From the NCBI GenBank assembly GCA_963838235.1, contig CAWIQJ010000005.1, positions 1,364,001-1,428,000 of the forward strand: a DNA stretch of 64,000 bases, given 5' to 3'. Position numbers and translations under genes: made by a program. The stretch's first letter is position 1. Every line of letters starts with the position of its first letter. Shown piece by piece: positions 47,775 to 57,006 of the stretch. This DNA is from JAFECT01 sp963838235. GTDB taxonomy: Bacteria > Pseudomonadota > Alphaproteobacteria > Caulobacterales > Caulobacteraceae. Under the pieces are notes generated by a model. That model had not been told where the DNA came from. It ran no database searches and saw only the letters and a list, made by a program, of their open reading frames with translations.

Positions 47775-48992
47775 TCAGTGGTTCTTCAGGCCGTTGAGCT
47801 GGTTCTGCGGTATGGAGCCCACCGCCGCCTTCAGGTCCTGCATGGCTATGTCCGAACCACTCGCATCGACCGCGAAGCGGCCCGCCACCATCACCATGTA
47901 GTCGCCGGTGCGCGAGGCGGTGTCGTACTCCTCGGTGATCATCTGGCCGTTGATGGTGTTCACCTTCTTGTAGTGGGTGCCGCTCTGCTCGGACGAGTTC
48001 ACGTTCAAGGCGCCGGCGAGCCCCGCGAAACCCGACGCCGTTCCCATGTCCGTCACCTTCAGGGTCAGGTGCGAATTGCCGTTGGTGTAGGTCGCCGACG
48101 CTTCCGAGCCGGCCATGCCCATGGCCGACCCCGAGCTCGAGGAGATGTCGCCGCGCGACAGGCCGTCGACGGTGCCCGGCAGCATGCCGCTCAGCACGTC
48201 GGCGCCCACGGGTGTCACGGTCGCCGCGCCTGACTGGCCGTTGGCGGCCCCCTGGGAGGCCGCCGCCTGCGCTTTGATCTGGTTCGCCGCCTGCTGCAGC
48301 TTGCCAAGATCGAGGCTGCCGTTGCCGAGGCGCACCGTGCCCGACATCGTTCCGTTGTCGGCGGTGATGTGCGGTCCCATGCCCATACCCAACATGCCGG
48401 CGCCGACGATCATGCTGGGAATGCCGAGCACGATCACCTGGACGACGATCGCGCAGATGATGGCGACGATGGTGTAGGTGACGCCCTTTTCCGCGGGGGC
48501 CTTCATCAGTTTCGGCAGGCCGACGAAGATCAGGTAAAGGCTGTAGAGGCCGACGATGGCGAGCATGCCGATCTGTGGGATGATCCAGAAGACGCCGGCG
48601 ATCCAGGCGGCGGTGGCGCCGTAGATCGCGACCTTCATCGCCTGCACGCGGTTCTTCTGCGCATCGAAGCTGGGCGCGAGCATCTCGATGATGAGGCCGA
48701 AAATGAAGATGCCCGCGAGGCCGAGGACGTAGGACAACACCGCGCCGACGATGGCACCCACCAACGGCGGTCGATAGCAGACGAAGAATGCGCATTGACC
48801 GAACACCAACGAGCCGATCAGTTTGCAGACCGGCCCGATCGCGGCCAGGATTACCGCATAGCCCATGAACAGGCTCTGTACGGTGGCGGGTTCGCCGTCG
48901 ATGCGATCCCATTCGGCGGCGGGCTTCAGCAGGATGTTCTTCACGCGCTCGATGAGCGACGCGGTTTTTGGCCCTGGAACCTCGACGGTCAT
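47775..48992 (-). CDS. YIP1-family membrane protein with long exported C-terminal part
   Basis: 405 residues. The start at 48992 has GAGGGA upstream. The first 210 residues hold five or six helices of the YIP1 type: IERVKNILLKPAAEWDRI, LFMGYAVILAAIGPVCKLIG, VGAIVGAVLSYVLGLAGIFI, AIYGATAAWIAGVFWIIPQI and YTIVAIICAIVVQVIVLGIP. The remaining half is Gly/Ala/Gln/Thr-rich and beta-like (GTMSGTVRLGNGSLDLGKLQ, THYKKVNTINGQMITEEYDT). The C-terminal half is longer than in most YIP1 proteins. Convergent with alr. Confidence 0.78.
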   Translation of the reverse strand: MTVEVPGPKTASLIERVKNILLKPAAEWDRIDGEPATVQSLFMGYAVILAAIGPVCKLIGSLVFGQCAFFVCYRPPLVGAIVGAVLSYVLGLAGIFIFGLIIEMLAPSFDAQKNRVQAMKVAIYGATAAWIAGVFWIIPQIGMLAIVGLYSLYLIFVGLPKLMKAPAEKGVTYTIVAIICAIVVQVIVLGIPSMIVGAGMLGMGMGPHITADNGTMSGTVRLGNGSLDLGKLQQAANQIKAQAAASQGAANGQSGAATVTPVGADVLSGMLPGTVDGLSRGDISSSSGSAMGMAGSEASATYTNGNSHLTLKVTDMGTASGFAGLAGALNVNSSEQSGTHYKKVNTINGQMITEEYDTASRTGDYMVMVAGRFAVDASGSDIAMQDLKAAVGSIPQNQLNGLKNH

Positions 48993-49157
48993 GTGGTCTT
49001 CCCTCGCAGATACGGATTCTCCCGCAGGGCGAAGATAACGGCGTTCCACGTTCAAGGGGAAGCCTTTCTGCGAAGGAACGTGCTTAAACCCACGGCCCAG
49101 CTTGCAAATCAGGCGAAAATCTTGCTTCCGGCCCCCTGATCCCGAGGCGTAACCCGC

Positions 49158-50556
49158 ATGGCGCGCGACGGCGCGGTCTACGTCTGCCAGTCCTGCGGCG
49201 CGGTCCACTCCAAGTGGGCGGGCCAGTGCGCGGCCTGCAGCGCCTGGAACAGCCTGGTCGAGGAGGTCGGCAGCCGCCCGCCGGGCGCGCTGGCTCCCGC
49301 ACGCGGCCGCCAAGACCCGCGGCCTGGGCTTCGAGGGCCTGGAAACGCGACGCCACGCGCCCGCCGCGCATCGATGACCGGCTCGACGGAGTTCGACCGG
49401 GTCTGCGGCGGCGGCGTCGTGCCGGGCTCGGCCATCCTGTCGGCCGGCGATCCGGGCGTCGGCAAGTCGACCCTGCTGCTGCAGGTCTGCGCCGAGGCGG
49501 CGCGGCGCGGCGCGGCCGTGCGCCTACATCTCCGGCGAGGAGGCGGTGGAGCAGATCCGCGCCCGCGCCCAGCGCATGGGGTCTGCCAGCGCGCCGGTGC
49601 AGCTCGCCGCCGAGACCGCGCTGCGCGACATCGTCGACGGCCTGAAGCGCGAGCGCTTCGACCTGGTGGTGATCAACTCCATCCAGACCCTGTGGAGCGA
49701 CATGCACGAGGCCGGCCCCGGCTCGGTGACCCAGGTGCGCGCCTGCGCCGGCGAGCTGGTGCGGCTGGCCAAGAAGCGCGGCGTCGGCCGTGCATCCTGG
49801 TCGGCCACGTGACCAAGGACGGCCAGATCGCCGGCCCGCGGGTGGTCGAGCACATGGTCGACGCGGTGCTCTCCTTCGAGGGCGAGCGCGGCTATCCGTT
49901 CCGCATCCTGCGCGCGGCCAAGAACCGCTTCGGCGCCACCGACGAGATCGGCGTGTTCGAGATGGGCGACGCCGGCCTGCGCGAGGTGCGCGAACCCCTC
50001 GGCCCTGTTCCTGGGCGAAGGCGGCGAGCGGGCGGCCGGCGCGGCGGTGTTCGCCGGCATCGAGGGCTCGCGGCCGGTGCTGGTGGAGTTCCAGGCCCTG
50101 GTGGCGCCCTCCGCCTACGGAACGCCGCGCCGGGCGGTGGTCGGCTGGGATTCCGGGCGCCTGGCCATGGTGCTGGCGGTGCTGGAGGCGCGCTGCGGGG
50201 TTGGATTTGGCGACCGCGACGTCTACTTGAACGTCGCCGGCGGCCTGCAGGATCACCGAGCCGGCGGCGGACCTGGCCGCGGCCGCGGCCCTGGTCTCCT
50301 CGGCCCTGGACAGCGCCCTGCCGCAGGATTGCGTCGTGTTCGGCGAGATCAGTCTGTCGGGAGACGTGAGGCCGGTGGCCGGATGCGAGATGCGCCTGAA
50401 GGAGGCGGCGAAGCTCGGCTTCGTCGCGCGCTCGCGCCCGTCGGCCGCGGCCGAGGGCGCGCCGGCGTCCGCCGTGTTCGGCGTCGCGCGGCTGGCGGAC
50501 GCGGTCGCGCCGGATCGGCGACGAGACCTGGGACTGCCAAGGCGACCCGCCGATGA
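49158..50556 (+). CDS. radA: DNA repair protein RadA (Sms), frameshifted
   Basis: About 460 residues when repaired. RadA helps branch migration in recombination. Starts at 49158 with the N-terminal four-cysteine zinc finger (two Cys-x2-Cys pairs within residues 10-29). Other frames give STEFDRVCGGGVVPGSAILS, Walker A GDPGVGKSTLLLQVCAE, QIRARAQRMGSASAPVQLAA, FDLVVINSIQTLWSDMHEAG, LRAAKNRFGATDEIGVFEMG (the RadA KNRFG motif), and the Lon-like C terminus SALDSALPQDCVVFGEISLS. At least six breaks. Ends overlapping the cvpA start (ATGA). Confidence 0.85.
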
Positions 50557-51139
50557 CCTGTTCGACCTCGTCGCCGGCGCTGATGCTGATCGTCTCGGCC
50601 CTGGTCGGTTGGATCCGCGGCGGCGACGCGCGAGGTCGGCGACCGTCGCCGCCTTCATCATCGCCGTGGTCGTCGGCTGTCTCGCGCTGCGCTTCACCGG
50701 ACCCGATCGCGCGCGCACGCGATCCATCCCGCCTGGGTCGGCCGACATCGCCGCCATGCTGGTCGTGTTCGTCGTCGTCTATATCGGCTGCTCGCGTGGT
50801 CGGCCGCGGCCTCGACCCGGCAGCTGCACCAGACCAGCGGCGCTCGGACGCGCTCGACCGCGTGCCTCGGCGCCGGCTTCGGCGCTGCTGCGAGCGCTGG
50901 TGGTGCTCGGCGCTGTGTCAACCTGATCATCGACGCCGTCACGCCGCCCGACCGGCATGCCGCCCTGGATCTCGCAGCGCCAAGCTCTATCCGGTCTGGC
51001 GCGACGTCGGCCGACGGCGCTGAAGATCGCTCGCGCCGCAGGGCGCGCAAGCTGGCCGACGCGGTGGCGCCGGCATGGTCAGAGCGCTCGGTCACGCGAC
51101 GGCGCCGCGACGACCAACAGGCGGCACGGCTACAGCTAA
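50553..51139 (+). CDS. cvpA: CvpA family membrane protein, frameshifted
   Basis: About 190 residues when repaired. CvpA proteins are four-helix inner-membrane proteins linked to colicin V export, envelope homeostasis and purF expression. Pieces in several frames: TLFDLVAGALM-type start at 50553, ALVGWIRGG, TVAAFIIAVVVGCLALRFTG, ADIAAMLVVFVVVYIG, and an end NRRHGYS at 51137. At least eight breaks. Position between radA and purF supports the call, since cvpA-purF is a conserved pair. Confidence 0.75.
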
Positions 51140-51183
51140 GGATGCAGCGCGCACAGTCCTGGACGCGACGTGGAGAAGACGCC

Positions 51184-52698
51184 GATGACGCATCAGAACC
51201 GCGACTCGTCCACCGCATCCCCAGCCGCGACGCTGACGACGACGCCCTGCGGCTGGAATGCGGCGTCTTCGGCGTGTTCGACGCCCGCGACGCCAGCGCG
51301 GTCACCGCGCTGGGCCTGCACGCCCTGCAGCACCGCGGCGAGGAGGCCTGCGGCATCGCCTCGCTTCGACGGCCAGGGCTTCTACACCGAACGCCACATG
51401 GGCCACGTCGGCCGACGCCTTCTCCGGCGCCGACCTGGTCGAGCGCCTGCCCGGCAGCTGCGCCATCGGCCACACCCGCTATTCCACCGCCGGCGGCCGG
51501 CGTCCTGCGCAACGTGCAGCCGATGTTCGCCGACCTGGAAGCCGGCGGCGTCGCCCTGGCCCACAACGGCAACCTGACCAACTTCCTGACCCTGCGCGAG
51601 CGGCTGGTCGCCGAGGGCGCGCATCTTCCAGTCGACCTCGGACTCCGAGGTGATCCTCCACCTGATCGCGCTCTCGCGGAAGCGCGAAGATCGTCGACCG
51701 CTTCATCGAGGCGCTGTGGCGCAGATCGAGGGCGGCTACGCCCTGGTGGCGCTGACCAACAAGAAGCTGATCGGCGCGCGCGATCCGCTCGGCATCCGCC
51801 CGCTGGTGCTGGGCGACCTCGGACGGCAAGCCGGTGCTGGCGTCGGAGACCCGCGCGCTCGACATGGTCGGCGCCAAGTTCGTGCGCGACATCGAGCACG
51901 GCGAGATCGTGGTGATCTCCAGCGACGGCGTCGAGTCGATCAAGCCCTTCCCGGCCGCGCAGGCCCGGCCCTGCGTGTTCGAATACGTCTATTTCGCCAT
52001 GCCCGACAGCGTGGTGAACGGCCGCTCGGTCTACGACGTGCGCAAGCGCATGGGCCGAGCGCCTGGCCGAGGAGAGCCGCGTCGACGGCCGACGTCGTCG
52101 TGCCGGTGCCCGACTCCGGCGTGCCCGGCGGCGCTCGGCTTCGCCCAGGCAGCCGGCCTGCCCTTCGAGATGGGCATCATCCGCAACCACCACGTCGGCC
52201 GCACCTTCATCCAGCCCACCCAGGACGCGCGCGAGCTGTCGGGTGCGCATGAAGCACAGCCCCAACCGCGCCGTGCTGGCCGGCAAGCGGGTGATCCTGG
52301 TCGACGACTCCATCGTGCGCGGCACCACCACGGTGAAGGTGGTGCAGCATGGTGCGCGAGGCCGGCGCCAAGGAGGTGCACCTGCGCTCGGCCTCGCCGC
52401 CGATCAAGCTGGCCGGACTTCTACGGCATCGACATGCCCGACCGCGACACAGCTGCTCGCCGCGCACATGACTCGTGGAGGAGATGGCCCAGCATGTTCG
52501 AGGTCGACAGCCTGGGCTTCCTGTCGGTCGACGGCCTCTACTGGGCCATGGGCGCCGGCCCGCGCGATCCCGCTCTGCCCGCAGTTCACCGACCACTATT
52601 TCACCGGCGACTACCCGACCCGCCTGCTGGACCGCGAGATCGCCGCAGGGCGGAACGACACGGTCGAGCGCCAGCTGTCGCTGTTGATGAGCGCTTAG
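51184..52698 (+). CDS. purF: Amidophosphoribosyltransferase, heavily frameshifted
   Basis: About 500 residues when repaired. First committed enzyme of purine synthesis: PRPP plus glutamine to phosphoribosylamine. The N-terminal nucleophile Cys follows a short propeptide in ALRLECGVFGVFDARDASAV. Other blocks: GLHALQHRGEEACGIAS, FDGQGFYTERHMGHV, MFADLEAGGVALAHNGNLTN, LTNKKLIGARDPLGIRPLVL, EIVVISSDGVESIKP, FEMGIIRNHHVGRTFIQPTQ, PRPP loop RVILVDDSIVRGTTTVKVV, and FEVDSLGFLSVDGLYWAMGA. More than ten breaks. The last block ends cleanly at 52698. The GGAG before 51184 sets the start. Confidence 0.85.
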
Positions 52699-52803
52699 AG
52701 CGCGCCGGCCCCCGCGTCCTGGACCCGTATCGGCGTTATCTGGTCACGGATCCGTATTTGGGTTAGCTTCGGCGTGACGGGCGGCCCCGAATGGGAGACC
52801 ACG

Positions 52804-53154
52804 ATGCCGATTTCCGACTATCTTCTGTCGTTGGTGCTTGCGCTGCACCCGGCCGGCAGCCATCCGGCGGCGCCCTGCCCCTCGGCCCCAACTCGATCGT
52901 TCAGCCGGTCGGCGGCGTCAATATCGCCGCGGCGTCGCCGTGGCAGAAGAAGAACGGCGAGGCCGGCTCGACGGATCCCGGCGAAGCACGAGACCGTCAA
53001 GCCGGCCTTCACCCGGTACAAACACGGCAGCGGCCGTGCCGCCGTCGCACATGGCGTCAAGAGCGACTACACAACCAAGGGCCAGCATATTAAGAGCGCG
53101 CACATAAAGCAGCCTATGGTGGTCACGGGAACCACCAAGGTGGAGAAGCACTAA
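52804..53154 (+). CDS. Small basic protein, unknown, probably frameshifted
   Basis: About 116 residues. The N terminus (PISDYLLSLVLALHPAG) is hydrophobic. The middle reads better in another frame (ALPLGPNSIVQPVGGVNIAA then SPWQKKNGEAGSTDPG), and the C terminus returns to the first frame as a Lys/His-rich segment KHETVKPAFTRYKHGSG, SDYTTKGQHIKSAHIKQPMV and TTKVEKH. Two compensating single-base changes would join these. No known domain. It lies in the purF-SDR gap in the noisy block. Confidence 0.45.
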   Translation: MPISDYLLSLVLALHPAGSHPAAPCPSAPTRSFSRSAASISPRRRRGRRRTARPARRIPAKHETVKPAFTRYKHGSGRAAVAHGVKSDYTTKGQHIKSAHIKQPMVVTGTTKVEKH

Positions 53155-53209
53155 ACGCCGCCGATGAGCGGGTTGACCCGGTCGCGCGCGTCGCGCATGA
53201 GCGCGGGCC

Positions 53210-53968
53210 ATGAACGCTTCCCCTGACAAACCCCTCGCCGGCCGCATCGCCTTCGTCACCGGCGCCACGCGCGGCATCGGCCGCGCCACCGCGCTGGCCT
53301 TGGCCAAGGCCGGCGCGCACGTCATCGCCGTCGGGCCGGACCCAGGGCGCGCTGGAAGAACTGGACGACGAGATCAACGCGGCGACCGGCGAGCGCGCGA
53401 CCCTGGTGCCGCTCGACCTGACCGACGGCGACGGCATCGACCGGCTGGGCGGGGCCATCTTCGAGCGGCACAAGCGGCTCGACGTCCTGGTGCATGCGGC
53501 CGGCGTGCTGGGCGGGCTGCGCCGGTCGCGCACATCGAGCCGAAGGCTTGGGACGAGGTCATCGCCACCAACCTGACCTCGATCTACCGCCTGATCCGCT
53601 CGTTCGAGCCGCTGCTGCGCGCAGTCCGACGCCGGGCGCGCATGCTGTTGTCGACGCGGCGTCGCGGTGCGGACCAAGGCCGTTCTGGGGCGCCTATGCC
53701 GCGACCAAGGCGGGGCTGGAGGCGTTGGTGCGCTGCTGGGCCGACGAGATCGAGCACCACGCCGGTGCGCGTCGTGCTGATCGAGCCCAGGCCCATGCGC
53801 ACCCGATGCGCGCCAGGCTTTCCCGGGCGAGGACCCGATGACCCTGCCCCGATCCCGTCCGAGATCGGCCCGATGATCGTCGAACTCGCGCGCGGCGACT
53901 GCGGCCGCCGAAGGAGACGGTGAGGTTCGCGAGTGGAAGGCGACAGGGCGCGAACTGAACGCCCCTAA
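53210..53968 (+). CDS. Short-chain dehydrogenase/reductase, frameshifted
   Basis: About 245 residues when repaired. The first frame has the NAD(P) loop GRIAFVTGATRGIGRATALA; others give ERATLVPLDLTDGDGIDRLG, RLDVLVHAAGVLGGL, AHIEPKAWDEVIATNLTSIY, the catalytic Tyr-x3-Lys in FWGAYAATKAGLEALVRCW, and PSEIGPMIVELARGDCG. The TAA at 53966-53968 is the likely end. At least five breaks. Substrate unknown; many alphaproteobacteria have an SDR of this kind near purF. Confidence 0.72.
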
Positions 53969-53972
53969 GAGG

Positions 53973-55396
53973 TTACGACTTCCGCCGCGGATCGTCGGCG
54001 GCCTGCGGCCCTTGAAGCTGCGGGCGCTTCGGCGGCGGCGCCCTCGGCATTCGCGGTCCGAGCCCGAGTTCGGCCTTGACGGTCAGCCGGATCGGCGTGC
54101 CGGGCAGGTCGAAGCTCTCGCGCAGGCTGTTGACCAGGTAGCGGCGGTAGCTGTCCGGCAGCTGCGTCGGCGCGGCTGGCGAACAGCACGAAGGTCGGCG
54201 GCCGCGCCTTGGTCTGGGCCATGTATTTCGGCTTGATGCGCCGGCCGTTCGACCGCCGGCGGCGGGTGCCGCTCGCACCGCCATGCTGCAGCCAGTCGTT
54301 CAGGTCGCGGGTCTTGACCTTGGTCGACCAGTCGGCGTGCGCCTTGATCACCGCCGGCATCAGCCGGTCCAGGCCGCGCCCGGTCTCGGCCGACAGCGCC
54401 ACCAACGGCGCGCCGCGCAGCTGCGGCAGCATTCGCGTCGGCGGTCTCCTGGCAACGCCTTCAGCGTCGCTGCGGCGTCTTCGACCAGGTCCCACTTGGC
54501 CAGCACGAAGACCAGCGCGCGGCCCTCGCGCTCGACCAGGTCGGCGATCTGCAGGTCCTGGGTCTCGAAGGGGTGGGTGGCGTCCATCACCAGCATCACC
54601 ACCTCGGCGAAGGTGATGGCGCGGATGGCGTCCTGCGGTGGAGAGCTTCTCCAGCGCTTCGTCGACCCGCGCCTTGCGCCGCAGACCGGCGGTGTCGACC
54701 AGCCGGACTCGGCGGCCGTCCCAGTCCCAGTCCACCGAGATGGCGTCGCGGGTGATGCCGGCTTCGGGACCGGTGAGCATGCGGTCCTCGCCGATCAGCC
54801 GGTTGACCAGGGTCGACTTGCCGGCGTTCGGCCGCCCGACGATGGCGATGCGGATCGGCGCGTCGCGGTCGCCGGCCTCGTCGTCTTCGTCCTCGTCCGC
54901 GCGTCGGCTGGCGACGCAGCGCGTCGATAGAGGTCGGACATGCCCTCGCCGTGCTCGGCGGAGATCGCCACGGCTCGCCGAGGCCGAGCTCGAACGCCTC
55001 CAGGGCGCCGGCGTCGCCCGCCTTGCCCTCGGCCTTGTTGGCGATCAGCACCACCGGCTTGCCTCGCGGCGCAGCAGCTCGGCGAAGATCTCGGTCCAGC
55101 GGCGACCACGCCTTCGCGGGCGTCGAACACGAAGAGCGACGACGTCCGCCTCGTCCATCGCCAGCTCGGTCTGGCGGCGCATGCGCGCTTCCAGGCTCTC
55201 GTCGTCGACGTCCTCGAAGCCGGCGGTGTCGATCAGCTCCAGATCGAGGTCGCCGAGGCGGCCGGTGCCGATAGCGGCGGTCGCGCGTGACGCCCGGCCG
55301 GTCGTCGACGATCGCGAGCTTGCTGCCCGCCAGGCGGTTGAACAGCGTCGATTTGCCGACGTTCGGCCGCCCGACGATGGCGAGCTTGAGCGGCAT
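53973..55396 (-). CDS. der: GTPase Der (EngA), heavily frameshifted
   Basis: Der is a double-GTPase needed for 50S assembly. The start at 55396 opens PLKLAIVGRPNVGKSTLFNR and LAGSKLAIVDDRPGVTRDRR (G1-G2 of domain 1); other frames give KPVVLIANKAEGKAGDAGAL, domain 2 pieces around 54835-54770, ISVDWDWDGRRVRLVDTAGL with RRKARVDEALEKLSTA, RALVFVLAKWDLVEDAA, and the KH-like C-terminal region PDSYRRYLVNSLRESFDLPG with TPIRLTVKAELG. More than ten breaks. The stop is at 53973 or 53965 depending on frame. Der is normally essential, so sequence error is the best reading. Confidence 0.8.
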
Positions 55397-55440
55397 TCAG
55401 TCCTTGGGCGTCGCGCCGGCGTTGGCCGGCAAGAAAAGAT

Positions 55441-55555
55441 GCCCACGAAAAACACGAACGAGAAGTCTTCAGCGCCGCAGGCGCCTCTCATTTGAATGGC
55501 GCTTCGCGCCGGAGTTCACCTGAAGAAGCACAACGCATTCGTGTTTTTCGTGGGC
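55441..55555. repeat. Long inverted repeat (18-bp perfect arms) between der and bamB
   Basis: Arms GCCCACGAAAAACACGAA (55441-55458) and its exact reverse complement (55538-55555) bound a 79-base interior. The arms extend outward imperfectly (AAGAAAAGAT against AAGAAAGATT). Inside are two small hairpins, GCGCC/GGCGC near 55472-55484 and GGCGC/GCGCC near 55499-55511. The arms are much more AT-rich than the surroundings. It resembles a dispersed palindromic element rather than a simple terminator. Confidence 0.7.
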
Positions 55556-55571
55556 AATCTTTCTTCATTTT

Positions 55572-55609
55572 CAAAAACGAAGCGCCCCCGCTCTTGCAAG
55601 CGAGGGCGC
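55572..55609 (-). terminator. Terminator downstream of bamB
   Basis: On the minus strand a stem of GCGCCC and CGCT against AGCG and GGGCGC (55582-55609, loop TTGCAA) is followed by TTCGTTTTTG (complement of 55572-55581). It begins 24 bases past the bamB stop and has both stem and T-run of an intrinsic terminator. Confidence 0.8.
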
Positions 55610-55632
55610 GGAACTCAGAGCGGTGGCGCGTC

Positions 55633-57006
55633 CTAGCGGATGGCGACGAGGTCCGCCTTGTCGGTCATCAAATAAAGCATCTCGTCGTAGGCGATCGGCG
55701 CCTGGAAGATCGGGTCGCCGATCTTGATGGTCTTCAGCACCTTGCCCGACTTGGCGTCGACCGAGATCGCCTCGCCCCACGCGTTGGTTACGACAGCCGG
55801 TCGCCGGCCAGCATCGGTCCCGACCAGATCGGCGTGACCAGATGCGTCTCGATGCCGAGGAAGCCGCCTTCCTTGCGCTTCTTGCGGCCCTTGTTGAGGT
55901 CGGTGATCCAGTAGACCTGACCGTTGTCGCGGTTCACCGCGATCAGCTCGCCGGCCTTGTCGACGACGAACACGACGTCGCCCGACGGGCCACGGCGTGT
56001 CTTCGCTGGCGATCGGAAGCTGCCAGCGCGCATTGCCCGAACGCAGGTCGATGGCGGCGAACACCCCCGACTGGCTCGCCGCGTAGACGTCGCCGCGGTA
56101 GATCGCCGGACGGCCCGGAATATCGCGGATTTCCGACAGGGCGTTGGTGCGCGTCTCCTTCGACAGCGCCTCGTCCCACAAGGTGTCGCCGTTGGCGGAC
56201 GACAGCGAGATGAGTTCGCCCGAGGAGAACGGCGCGACGATCTGCTGGCCCGACACCGCCGGGCTCGACGCCTTCAGAATGCGCGCCGGCTCGACGATCG
56301 CCTGGTACGACCACACCTGGTCGCCGTTGGTGGCGTCGAAGGCGACGATCTGGTTGTCGACGTCGACCGCGTAAATCCGGCCGTCGGCTACCGTGGGGGC
56401 GCCGTGGATCGGCGAGCCGACCATCTTGCGCCACAGCATCTTGCCGGTGGCGGCGTCGACGGCGGCGACGAAACGGAAGCCCGAGGTGACGTAAACCTTG
56501 CCTTCCGCAACCGCGAGGCCGCCGCCGAAGGCTTCGTTGTCACGACGGTTGCGCGGTTTCAGATTGACGCGCCACTCGCGCGCGCCGGTCTTGGCGTTAG
56601 TCGCGGTGACGTCGGCTTCGCCGTCGAGGGTGAAAATCTTGCCGTCCACCGCCACCGGCGTGGCGGTCACCTCGAACTTGCGCGAGGACTTCTGGCCGAC
56701 GTTGCGCTTCCATTCGACCCGGAAGTCGGGCGCTGCCTGCACATTGCCGACCGCCTGGTCGAGATTGCCGCCGGGCAGCGGCCACGCCGCCACCGGTTCG
56801 GGATCGGGCAGCGAAAAGCCCACGCCTTCCAGCGCGTCGGAGGGCTTCACCGTCTGGTCGTAGGCCAAGACCGGGATGCGCTCGCCCTTGGCGGCGGTGG
56901 CCTTGGGGCCGTTGTCCTTGAAGGGGTTGTACTTCTTCGCCAGAGCGCACGAGCACAGCGATACGCTGACCAGCCCCAGGATGACGACCTTGACTAAGCG
57001 GTTCAT
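55633..57006 (-). CDS. bamB: BamB outer-membrane assembly lipoprotein (PQQ-repeat propeller), compensating frameshifts
   Basis: 457 codons. Lipobox LCSC near residue 19 anchors it to the outer membrane as part of the BAM complex. The eight-bladed propeller shows repeated WR/LW-type strands: DGKIFTLDGEADVTATNAKT, AVAEGKVYVTSGFRFVAAVD, DGRIYAVDVDNQIVAFDATN, IYRGDVYAASQSGVFAAIDL. Between about 55985 and 55793 the long frame becomes Arg-rich nonsense, while another frame there gives GDVVFVVDKAGELIAVNRDN and GQVYWITDLNKGRKKRKEGG; the original frame then resumes with WGEAISVDAKSGKVLK. So two opposite single-base changes hide inside an apparently open frame. The start overlaps the upstream stop. Confidence 0.87.
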   Translation of the reverse strand: MNRLVKVVILGLVSVSLCSCALAKKYNPFKDNGPKATAAKGERIPVLAYDQTVKPSDALEGVGFSLPDPEPVAAWPLPGGNLDQAVGNVQAAPDFRVEWKRNVGQKSSRKFEVTATPVAVDGKIFTLDGEADVTATNAKTGAREWRVNLKPRNRRDNEAFGGGLAVAEGKVYVTSGFRFVAAVDAATGKMLWRKMVGSPIHGAPTVADGRIYAVDVDNQIVAFDATNGDQVWSYQAIVEPARILKASSPAVSGQQIVAPFSSGELISLSSANGDTLWDEALSKETRTNALSEIRDIPGRPAIYRGDVYAASQSGVFAAIDLRSGNARWQLPIASEDTPWPVGRRRVRRRQGRRADRGEPRQRSGLLDHRPQQGPQEAQGRRLPRHRDASGHADLVGTDAGRRPAVVTNAWGEAISVDAKSGKVLKTIKIGDPIFQAPIAYDEMLYLMTDKADLVAIR

